Shown: piece by piece, positions 57,627-64,000 of the stretch
Layout: every line of letters starts with the position of its first letter
Numbering within the stretch: the stretch's first letter is position 1
DNA from: an uncultured Eubacteriales bacterium
GTDB taxonomy: Bacteria; Bacillota; Clostridia; Christensenellales; Aristaeellaceae
Assembly (NCBI GenBank): GCA_900316415.1
Contig: ONCV01000005.1
Coordinates: 1-64,000 of the forward strand
Reading direction: 5' to 3'
DNA: 64,000 nucleotides
The notes under the pieces: generated by a model
The model's input: only the letters and a program-made list of their open reading frames with translations
What the model was told of the DNA's origin: nothing
Databases searched by the model: none
Translations under genes and position numbers: made by a program

Positions 57627-59085
57627 GAAAGTTCCCTTCTGGGCCAGCATCAGGGTGAAAATCCTGCTGGCCTTTTTTGTCGTGGTGGGAGTTTCCTTCC
57701 TGGTGGCGGCCACCAACCTGAACGGCCTGGTGGGAAACTACCTGACGGAGCAGCGGACCCGGGAGGACACCCAGGCCGCGGAAAGCCTCTCCGCCGTCTT
57801 CGGCCCCCTGATGCAGAACGCGGATTCCGCGGCGCTGAACAACCGCCTGCGGGATTCCGCCGAGGGGCTGGACGGGCGGCTGATGCTGCTGGACACGGAC
57901 GGCAAGGTGCAGTTCGACAGCTTCAACGCCCTCTGCGGGCGCCGCCTGCAGCTGCCGGAGGTGCTGCGGGTGCTGGCCCTGGGCGAGATCAGCGCCTACG
58001 GGATGCATCAGCCCGGGCGGGAGACCGTGGCCGCCATGACCGGCGAGCCCGAGGCGGAATACGTGGCCTACGGGGTGCACGAGCTGCTGGGCTCCCGGGG
58101 CCGGATCGGCGCGCTGCTGTACGTGAGCCGGATCCAGGGCATGATGGATTCCCTGGCCGCGGTCCGGAACCAGCTCAACGGCGTGTTCATCGTCATCGCG
58201 GTGGCGGCCTTCGCCCTGGCGCTGGTGCTGAGCCGGGTGCTGACGAAGCCCATCGTCAACCTGAGCCGCTCCATGCGGAAGATGGGAAAGGGCGACCTGA
58301 GCGTCCGCGTGCCGGAGCGCGGCAGCGGCGAGCTGCGCCAGCTGGCGGAAAACTACAACACCATGGCCGCCCAGCTGGAGCATCTGGACCAGTCCCGGAA
58401 CCAGTTCGTTTCCAACGCCAGCCACGAGCTGAAAACGCCCCTGGCGACGATGAAGATCCTGCTGGAAACCATGATCTATCAGCCGGACATGCCTTCGGAG
58501 GTCCGGCAGGAGTTCATGGAGGACATGAATCACGAAATCGACCGGCTGACGGGGATCATCACGGATCTGCTGACCCTGACCCGGATGGACAACCAGCGGG
58601 ACGGGCTGAAGGCCGAGGACATCGACCTGACGGAGATCACCGAGAGCACGGTGCGCCTGCTGACCCCCGCGGCGGAGAAGCGCGGCCAGCGGCTGGAGAG
58701 CCGCACGGTGCCCTCCCTGCCCATGAAGGGGGATCCGACGAAGCTGAACCAGGTGCTGTACAATCTGATCGACAACGCCATGAAATACACCCAGGACGGG
58801 GGCCGGATCCAGGTCTCCCTCGAGGAGGAGGGGGACGAGGCGGTCTGGCGGGTCCGGGACAACGGCGTGGGCATTCCCCGGGAGGACCAGGAGCACATCT
58901 TCGACCGGTTCTACCGGGTGGATAAGGCCCGGAGCCGGGAAACCGGCGGCACCGGCCTGGGGCTGAGCATCGTGCGCCAGATGGTGACCCTGCACGGGGG
59001 CACCATCTCGGTGGAAAGCGAGCCGGGGAAGGGCAGCTGCTTCATCGTCCGGCTGCCGAAGAACGGAAAGGGGGCGGCGGCATGA
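57598..59085 (+). CDS. Sensor histidine kinase
   Basis: A 495-residue membrane kinase. Helix 1 (about 20-41) and helix 2 (about 195-217) enclose an extracytoplasmic sensor domain. A HAMP domain follows (LTKPIVNLSRSMRKMGKGDLS), then the H-box FVSNASHELKTPLATMK with the phosphorylated histidine, N-box NLIDNAMKYTQDGG, and the ATP lid motifs RDNGVGI, FDRFYRVD and GTGLGLSI. The start is uncertain: TTG 57598 would overlap the regulator by 29 bases, while a GTG at about 57655 (VKILLAFF) begins right at helix 1. The stop overlaps the GerMN gene by four bases (ATGA). Confidence 0.93.
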   Translation: MVTISRIRTEKVPFWASIRVKILLAFFVVVGVSFLVAATNLNGLVGNYLTEQRTREDTQAAESLSAVFGPLMQNADSAALNNRLRDSAEGLDGRLMLLDTDGKVQFDSFNALCGRRLQLPEVLRVLALGEISAYGMHQPGRETVAAMTGEPEAEYVAYGVHELLGSRGRIGALLYVSRIQGMMDSLAAVRNQLNGVFIVIAVAAFALALVLSRVLTKPIVNLSRSMRKMGKGDLSVRVPERGSGELRQLAENYNTMAAQLEHLDQSRNQFVSNASHELKTPLATMKILLETMIYQPDMPSEVRQEFMEDMNHEIDRLTGIITDLLTLTRMDNQRDGLKAEDIDLTEITESTVRLLTPAAEKRGQRLESRTVPSLPMKGDPTKLNQVLYNLIDNAMKYTQDGGRIQVSLEEEGDEAVWRVRDNGVGIPREDQEHIFDRFYRVDKARSRETGGTGLGLSIVRQMVTLHGGTISVESEPGKGSCFIVRLPKNGKGAAA

Positions 59086-60635
59086 ACGGAAAAAAGCTTC
59101 TGAGCGGGATGCTGGCCCTGAGCCTGATGCTGGCCGGGCTGACCGGCTGCGCCTCCAACCCGCTGGAGGAATCCGACGAGGCCCTGCCGACCCTGCCGCC
59201 CCCCGCGCCGGGATGGGAGGCCCCGGACGGGGACTGGATCAGCGGGGAGGAGGGCCTGTGGACCCTGTACCTGCCCGCCCGGAACGGCATGAACCTGGTG
59301 GCCCAGCACGTGCCCTCCACCCCCGGGCTGCTGCGGACCGAGCAGCTGGAGGCCATCGCCCGGGAGCTGCTGAGCTATCCCGGAAACAGCGAGGTCGACG
59401 CCCTGGGGGACGGCGCGGAGCTGACCCTGGCCGGGGAAAGCCCGGTGGAATTCAGCGCGGGGGTGGCCACGGTGAACCTGGGCTCCTCCGCCGTGGGGCT
59501 GAGCTACCGGGCCTTCTATACCCTGTGCCTCGCCCTGGCCTCCACCCTGTGCGAGGTGGAGAGCGTGCGCTGCGTCAACGTCCTGGTCGCCGGGCGCAGC
59601 GTCAGCCTGGATACCACCGGCAGCCTGCCCATGGGCAGCCTCATCGCCCACCCGGGGGAAAACCTGCCCGTGCTGTGGGAGCAGATGGAGGCGAAGCGCC
59701 CGCCGGTGGGCGCGGGGGCGGAAAGCACTCCCCTGACCTCCTATGTCACCCTGTATTATCCGCTGGAGAACGGCCAGGGCATCACCTGCGAAAACCGGAC
59801 CCTGACCTTCCCCGGCCAGACCCCCCAGCAGCTGGCCGTCACGATTCTCGAGAACCTGAGCCACGGCGCCGTGTATCTGACGGGCGTGCCGGAGATGCCG
59901 GACCTGATGGAGCAGCTGGCCTACGAACCCCTCGCCAACGACCTGACGGACGGCGGGCGGATGATCACCCTCAGCTTCCGGGAAGGCGCGGAGAAGGAAT
60001 GGGAGGAGATGGGCGTGGACACGGCCTGCCTGGCCGCCGCGCTGTGCTACAGCCTGACCACCTTCATCCCCGGCGTGGCGGGGGTGGCGATCCGGCTGGG
60101 CGACGCGCCGCTGACCGTGGTGACCAGCGAAAAGTTTGAGGAGGTTTCCGTGCTGGGCGGGCTGTTCCGCCGGGATCGGTTCGAATCCTTCCTGATGGGC
60201 CGGACCACGGTGTTCCTGGCCCGAAACGGCCTGCTGGCCCCGACGGAGAAGAGCGTGGACCGGGAGCTGGCGGACAGCCCCCGGGAGCAGCTGGCCGCCC
60301 TGATCGACGGGCCCGGCGCCCGGGAGCTGGCGGACGGCATGGAGCCCGCCCTGCCGGAGCTGGTGGGGGAAGAGGATATCCTGGGCATCGCCCTGGAGGG
60401 GGATACCCTGCTGGTGAACCTGAGCGAAACCTTCCGGGCGGAGATCCAGAGCTGGGGCCGGGAGGGGGAAACCCTGCTGTGCTACAGCATCGTGAACACC
60501 CTCTGCGAAAACACCGGCGCCCGGCGGGTCTGCTTCTTCTTCGAGGGGGAGCAGGTGGAGTACATCGCCGGCGACATCTACTGGGCCGGCACCTTCGAGA
60601 TGAACACCGGGCTCTGCGAGGCCAGCTACGGCTGA
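59082..60635 (+). CDS. GerMN-domain lipoprotein (LpqB-like partner of a two-component system)
   Basis: A 517-residue lipoprotein: the signal peptide ends in the lipobox LTGC (about residues 20-23). Two GerMN-like domains follow, one around TLYLPARNGMNLVAQHV to LLSYP and one around YVTLYYPLENGQG to LTFPGQTPQQLAVTILE. The C-terminal half has further repeats of similar type (NGLLAPTEKSV, QLAALIDGPG). GerMN domains occur in spore germination proteins and in actinobacterial LpqB, where the lipoprotein works with the MtrA/MtrB regulator and kinase. Here the gene overlaps the kinase gene by four bases, giving the same three-gene order. A sensor accessory role is inferred. Confidence 0.85.
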   Translation: MNGKKLLSGMLALSLMLAGLTGCASNPLEESDEALPTLPPPAPGWEAPDGDWISGEEGLWTLYLPARNGMNLVAQHVPSTPGLLRTEQLEAIARELLSYPGNSEVDALGDGAELTLAGESPVEFSAGVATVNLGSSAVGLSYRAFYTLCLALASTLCEVESVRCVNVLVAGRSVSLDTTGSLPMGSLIAHPGENLPVLWEQMEAKRPPVGAGAESTPLTSYVTLYYPLENGQGITCENRTLTFPGQTPQQLAVTILENLSHGAVYLTGVPEMPDLMEQLAYEPLANDLTDGGRMITLSFREGAEKEWEEMGVDTACLAAALCYSLTTFIPGVAGVAIRLGDAPLTVVTSEKFEEVSVLGGLFRRDRFESFLMGRTTVFLARNGLLAPTEKSVDRELADSPREQLAALIDGPGARELADGMEPALPELVGEEDILGIALEGDTLLVNLSETFRAEIQSWGREGETLLCYSIVNTLCENTGARRVCFFFEGEQVEYIAGDIYWAGTFEMNTGLCEASYG

Positions 60636-60722
60636 TTCGCCGGGGCAGCCGCGGCGCGGCCCCCCGGCCGGGGTCCGGGGCGCCCCCGCGCCGGCCGGAG
60701 CCCGCGGAAGGCGAAAAAATTG

Positions 60723-60751
60723 TTGACAAAAACGTAAAAAAATCGTAAAAT
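60723..60751 (+). promoter_or_regulatory. Promoter of the DUF3048 protein gene
   Basis: Plus-strand -35 TTGACA (60723-60728), 17-base A-rich spacer, -10 TAAAAT (60746-60751). Confidence 0.9.
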
Positions 60752-60797
60752 CTTTTTCGGTTTATTCCCACAGAAATGAAATATGGAGGAAGCGCAC

Positions 60798-61991
60798 ATG
60801 AAAAAGTTCCTGAGCATCCTGCTGTGCCTGATGCTGCTGATGAGCTCCGCCGCCCTGGCGGAAACCACGCTGAACGGCGGCGAGGATCGTCACATCTCGA
60901 TTGAAGAGGCCGATCCCAACGATCCGATCGACGGCGTCTCCCCCGTGACGGGGCGCAATCTGGACGATGTCGCCGCGCAGTACTGGCAGAACGGCTTCAC
61001 CGGTCAGGCGAAGACCGGCCGGTACCTGCCCGTGCTGGTGCAGATTGACAACTCCGACGGCGGCATCGGATACAACAGCGACGGCAAGGTGACCGGGTAC
61101 CGGGCTCCCTGGGGCGTGGAATACGCGGACGTGATCTATGAAGCCCCCCTGTATCGGGACGGCGTCACCCGTCTGACCTTCCTCTTCTCCGATGTCATCC
61201 CCTCCGCGGTCGGCCCCTGCCGTTCCGCCCGTCTGTTCCATGCCTGGCTGCGCGAGGAGTGGGACTGCTGCTTCGCCTACTACGGCCAGCAGGAATACAC
61301 CGCGACCAACGTCAACGCCGAGTTCAAGGCCCTGGGCGCCGTGGAGAAGGGCATCCTCTTCCCCGGCACGGTGGCCGAGATGGATTCCAACCCCTGGAAG
61401 CAGTACTATGAGGACTACAACGAGCTGCACGACGTGGTGAAGCCCCATCACATCTCCGCCAACGTAGCGGCCATGAGCACGCTGATCCCCGCCTCCTTCG
61501 AGCCCGCGAACCACACCTGGCTCTTCACGGATGACGAGCTGGACGGCGACGACGCGGAAGACATCTACGTCAACTGGGGCGTCGGCGGCAACCGGATGTA
61601 CAACAGCATCCTGGAGTGGAACGAGGACGACGAGTGCTACGAGCGCTACATGCTCAACGCCAACTCCAAGGGCAAGGAAACCCTGTACGCCTCCCAGCGG
61701 CGCTTCGGCTTCAATCCCGAGACGCCTGTGACCTTCAACAACATCATCGTGCAGTTCACGAAGATGGAGTGGGCCCGGGTGGACGCTCCCGTCCCCACCG
61801 TGCTGGGCGAGGGCAACGCGGACTACTTCATGAACGGCAAGCACATGTCCGGCGTCTGGCAGCGGAAGGACATGACCTCCCGCACCGTGTTCTATGACGA
61901 GGAGGGCGAGGAAATCAAGCTGCAGCGCGGCCGCACCCTGATCATCGTCATGGACTATGAGAGCGACAACCGCTCCGTGAGCTACGAATAA
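60798..61991 (+). CDS. Secreted DUF3048-domain protein
   Basis: A 397-residue protein with signal peptide MKKFLSILLCLMLLMSSAALA. The DUF3048 pattern is visible as SPVTGRNL, YLPVLVQIDNSDGG, GVEYADVIYEAPLYRDGVTR and GPCRSARLFHAWL, ending with RTLIIVMDYESDN. DUF3048 proteins (YerB) are secreted or lipoproteins of Bacillota with unknown function. GGAGG lies eight to nine bases before ATG 60798, so the open frame's earlier ATG at 60783 is not used. The gene forms a single transcript with its own promoter and terminator. Confidence 0.85.
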   Translation: MKKFLSILLCLMLLMSSAALAETTLNGGEDRHISIEEADPNDPIDGVSPVTGRNLDDVAAQYWQNGFTGQAKTGRYLPVLVQIDNSDGGIGYNSDGKVTGYRAPWGVEYADVIYEAPLYRDGVTRLTFLFSDVIPSAVGPCRSARLFHAWLREEWDCCFAYYGQQEYTATNVNAEFKALGAVEKGILFPGTVAEMDSNPWKQYYEDYNELHDVVKPHHISANVAAMSTLIPASFEPANHTWLFTDDELDGDDAEDIYVNWGVGGNRMYNSILEWNEDDECYERYMLNANSKGKETLYASQRRFGFNPETPVTFNNIIVQFTKMEWARVDAPVPTVLGEGNADYFMNGKHMSGVWQRKDMTSRTVFYDEEGEEIKLQRGRTLIIVMDYESDNRSVSYE

Positions 61992-62011
61992 TCAACCCCG
62001 GCAGATTCCTT

Positions 62012-62041
62012 CCCCGGCCGCCTTCGCGGCCGGGGTTTTTG
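62012..62041 (+). terminator. Terminator of the DUF3048 gene
   Basis: Stem CCCCGGCCGC / GCGGCCGGGG around CTTC, followed by a T-run. Confidence 0.95.
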
Positions 62042-62110
62042 GTTGCCCCGGGTCCGCCGCCCGGCCCCTGGCGCCGGAGCCCGGAAGCGGGGCCGGATTT
62101 CCGTTGCCCC

Positions 62111-62139
62111 TTGTTTTTGCCCGGGGAAAAGGGTATACT
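62111..62139 (+). promoter_or_regulatory. Promoter of the GPH-type transporter gene
   Basis: Plus-strand -35 TTGTTT (62111-62116), 17-base spacer, -10 TATACT (62134-62139). Confidence 0.7.
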
Positions 62140-62191
62140 GTAAAAACTGAGAAACCGAAACGCCCCCGGGGCGAAGAAAGAGAGTGTCGGC

Positions 62192-63586
62192 ATGAGTACC
62201 AGACGACTGACCAAGAAGGAAATGTGGATTTTTGCCATCGGACAGCTGGGGTGGTCCATCCTCAGCGGCATCGTGACCACCTGGCTGGTCACCTTCTACC
62301 TGCCCACCCGGGAATCCGTGGACGCGGGCGCGAAATTCTATGTGCCCACGGGGCTGGTGATCTTTGGGGTGCTGACGGTGCTGGGGCTGATCACCTTCGT
62401 CTGCCGGATCTTTGACGCGGTGACGGATCCCTGGATCGCCTCCCTGTCCGACCGGAGCCGGAACCCGAAGGGCCGCCGGATCCCCTTCATGAAGAAGGCC
62501 GCCGTTCCCTTCGCGGTCATGACGGTGCTGGTGTTCTGCGCGCCGGTGGAGCGGATCAGCGGCATCAACATCGCCTGGGTGCTGGTCTTCCTGATCCTGT
62601 TCTACCTGTTCATGACCATGTACTGCACGCCCTACAACGCGCTGATCTCGGAGTTCGGAAAGACGCAGGAAGACCGGATGTACATCTCCACCGCCATCTC
62701 CCTGACCTTCTTCTTCGGCACCCTGATCGCCTATCTGCCCTTCATGTTCGCGGCGCCGCTCCGGTCCTTTGTCAGCTACGCCTGGAGCTACCGCATCTGG
62801 TTCATCGTGCTGGCGGTGATCGCGCTGATCTGCATGCTGGTGCCGGTGCTCCGGCTGAAGGAGACCGACTTCGTGGAAGCGAAGCCCAGCGAGAGCAACG
62901 CCATGAAGAGCCTGGCCCAGACCTTCCGGAACCGGGATTTCCGCCGCTTCGCCGCGTCGGACATCGCGTACTGGATCGGGCTGACCCTGTTCCAGACCGG
63001 GCTTCCCTTCTTCGTGAAGGTTTCCATGCAGCTGGATGAGTTCTACACCACCGTGTTCCTCGGCGCCATGACGGTGCTGTCCGCCTGCTTCTATCCCTTC
63101 GTGTCGAAGCTGGTGCAGAAGCACGGCAAGAAAAAGCTGGTCATCCTGGGCTTCCTGGGGCTGGCCGCGGCCTACGCGATCACCGCGCTGATCGGCGTGG
63201 TGCCCTTCCTCACCGGCATGCTGCCCGGGGTCCTGATCGTGCTGATCTCCGCCTTCCCGATGGCGCTGCTGGGCATCATTCCCCAGGCCATCGTGGCGGA
63301 CGTGGCCGAGGAGGACGCCCTGGTGACCGGGGAAAAGCGGGAGGGCATGTTCTTCGCCGCCCGGACCTTCGCCATGAAGTGCGGCCAGTCCCTGGCCATG
63401 CTGATCTTCACCTCCCTGGCCGTGCTGGGCACGGAGCAGGACCTGACCAGCAATGACCTGACCGCCTCCCCCGTCGGGCTGCGGATCGTGGCCATCTGCG
63501 CGGTGGTCTTCTGCGTGCTGGGCGCGGTGATTCTCGGCGCCTACGACGAGAAGAAGGTCATGGCCACCCTGCAGAAGAAGGGCTGA
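62192..63586 (+). CDS. GPH/MelB-family sugar:cation symporter
   Basis: A 464-residue MFS protein with about twelve helices. The GPH family start is seen as FAIGQLGWSILSGIVTTWL and VCRIFDAVTDPWIASLSDRS, where the aspartates near helix 2 bind the coupling cation, followed by GRRIPFMKKAA. Later FFGTLIAYLP, KHGKKKLVILG and EKREGMFFAARTFAMKCGQSL also fit. It probably imports a sugar or glycoside with sodium or protons; the substrate is not assigned. It lies alone with its own promoter, 64 bases before aroK. Confidence 0.9.
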   Translation: MSTRRLTKKEMWIFAIGQLGWSILSGIVTTWLVTFYLPTRESVDAGAKFYVPTGLVIFGVLTVLGLITFVCRIFDAVTDPWIASLSDRSRNPKGRRIPFMKKAAVPFAVMTVLVFCAPVERISGINIAWVLVFLILFYLFMTMYCTPYNALISEFGKTQEDRMYISTAISLTFFFGTLIAYLPFMFAAPLRSFVSYAWSYRIWFIVLAVIALICMLVPVLRLKETDFVEAKPSESNAMKSLAQTFRNRDFRRFAASDIAYWIGLTLFQTGLPFFVKVSMQLDEFYTTVFLGAMTVLSACFYPFVSKLVQKHGKKKLVILGFLGLAAAYAITALIGVVPFLTGMLPGVLIVLISAFPMALLGIIPQAIVADVAEEDALVTGEKREGMFFAARTFAMKCGQSLAMLIFTSLAVLGTEQDLTSNDLTASPVGLRIVAICAVVFCVLGAVILGAYDEKKVMATLQKKG

Positions 63587-63650
63587 CGCCCCCGTCCCCG
63601 GCCTTCCCCGTTGCCCCGCGCCGCCTGATCTGACCGAAAGGAGACTCCGG

Positions 63651-64000
63651 ATGCTGGATCGTCAAATCTATCTGATCGGAATGCCCGGAAGCGGAAAGTC
63701 CACGCTGGGACGGCGCGCCGCGCGGGATCTGGGGCTCCCCTTCACGGACCTGGATCAGTGGATCGAGGACCGGGCGGGGATCTCCGTCTCCGAAATCTTC
63801 GCCCAATACGGCGAGGAGGGGTTCCGCCGGGCGGAAACCGGCGCGCTGGAGGCGCTGACGCGGGTCCGGCCGGGGCTCATCTCCCTGGGGGGCGGCACGC
63901 CCATGAAGGAGCAGAACCGGAAGATTCTGCGCTCCTGGGGCAGTATTCTGCTGCTGGACCGTCCCCTCGAACAGATCCTGGCCACCCTGCGGCCGGAGGA
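63651..64000 (+). CDS. aroK: Shikimate kinase, 5' part (cut by the window edge)
   Basis: The first 116 codons of a shikimate kinase, which phosphorylates shikimate in aromatic amino acid synthesis. Visible are the P-loop LIGMPGSGKSTLGR, the substrate-binding FTDLDQWIE, GEEGFRRAE with the conserved arginine, and LGGGTPM. AAAGGAG lies eight to nine bases before the ATG. The reading frame is open to the end of the window; about 50 codons are missing. Confidence 0.93.
   Translation, partial: MLDRQIYLIGMPGSGKSTLGRRAARDLGLPFTDLDQWIEDRAGISVSEIFAQYGEEGFRRAETGALEALTRVRPGLISLGGGTPMKEQNRKILRSWGSILLLDRPLEQILATLRPE

Noticed and set aside
57610..58995. 461-codon minus-strand frame opposite the histidine kinase
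   Set aside because: Antisense of a gene with all kinase motifs; composition is that of a shadow frame.

Overview
The window looks like the chromosome of a Bacillota, most probably class Clostridia. The evidence is AGGAGG-type ribosome binding sites at most starts, frequent TTG and GTG starts, sigma-A promoters with 17-base spacers, a SCIFF-type radical SAM maturase, a GerMN lipoprotein, a Rae1/YacP-like nuclease domain, and no outer-membrane genes. The body of the window is GC-rich. The left 30 kb, and most of all the first 5 kb, is visibly more AT-rich, as surface-polysaccharide loci often are. I cannot name the genus; a gut or rumen relative of Christensenellales would fit but is a guess.

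Region 1 (1-31011, all minus strand) is a large cell-surface polysaccharide locus. A consensus promoter at 25062-25090 reads leftward into an initiating phosphoglycosyltransferase (WcaJ/CpsE type), a GT4, the Wzm/Wzt ABC exporter with a carbohydrate-binding Wzt tail, a methyltransferase, a GT2 with an internal coiled-coil repeat array, a WsaF-like GT4, an NDP-sugar epimerase, a GT2, a secreted metallo-beta-lactamase-fold protein, and a membrane protein followed by a giant protein with about 27 copies of a 32-residue tyrosine-rich repeat. Next comes a set matching UDP-diacetylbacillosamine synthesis and use: PglF-, PglE-, PglC- and PglD-like genes. The far-left end is decaying. It holds a wzx flippase remnant, a PIG-L deacetylase with an in-frame stop, a hexapeptide-transferase remnant with an in-frame stop, a small gene with an in-frame stop, and a 33/34-bp tandem repeat. 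To the right lie a YfhO-type membrane protein with its own promoter and two Wzz-like chain-length proteins. The promoter of the latter carries the same 51-bp promoter-plus-hairpin element as the main operon.

Region 2 (31109-41609) holds rmlA-rmlB (dTDP-sugar supply), a membrane-anchored GH42-like glycosidase, a secreted SH3-domain protein, a murA / J-domain / secreted PIG-L deacetylase operon, and an Atg22/UMF1-type transporter. Most units have a recognisable promoter and terminator.

Region 3 (41611-54161, minus strand) contains a tightly overlapping operon: LacI regulator, SCIFF-type radical SAM maturase without a visible precursor peptide, phosphodiester glycosidase, and a Tet(M)-like ribosomal GTPase fused to a Rae1/YacP-like nuclease domain. 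Upstream of it are an ABC importer (binding protein, fused double permease, ATPase) and a sodium:solute symporter.

Region 4 (54343-64000, plus strand) starts with a phage-derived pair of small genes behind a promoter with a perfect 21-bp palindrome. It continues with a secreted protein with YD-type repeats, a response regulator / histidine kinase / GerMN lipoprotein operon laid out like actinobacterial MtrA-MtrB-LpqB, a DUF3048 protein, a GPH-type sugar transporter, and the start of a shikimate kinase gene cut by the window edge.
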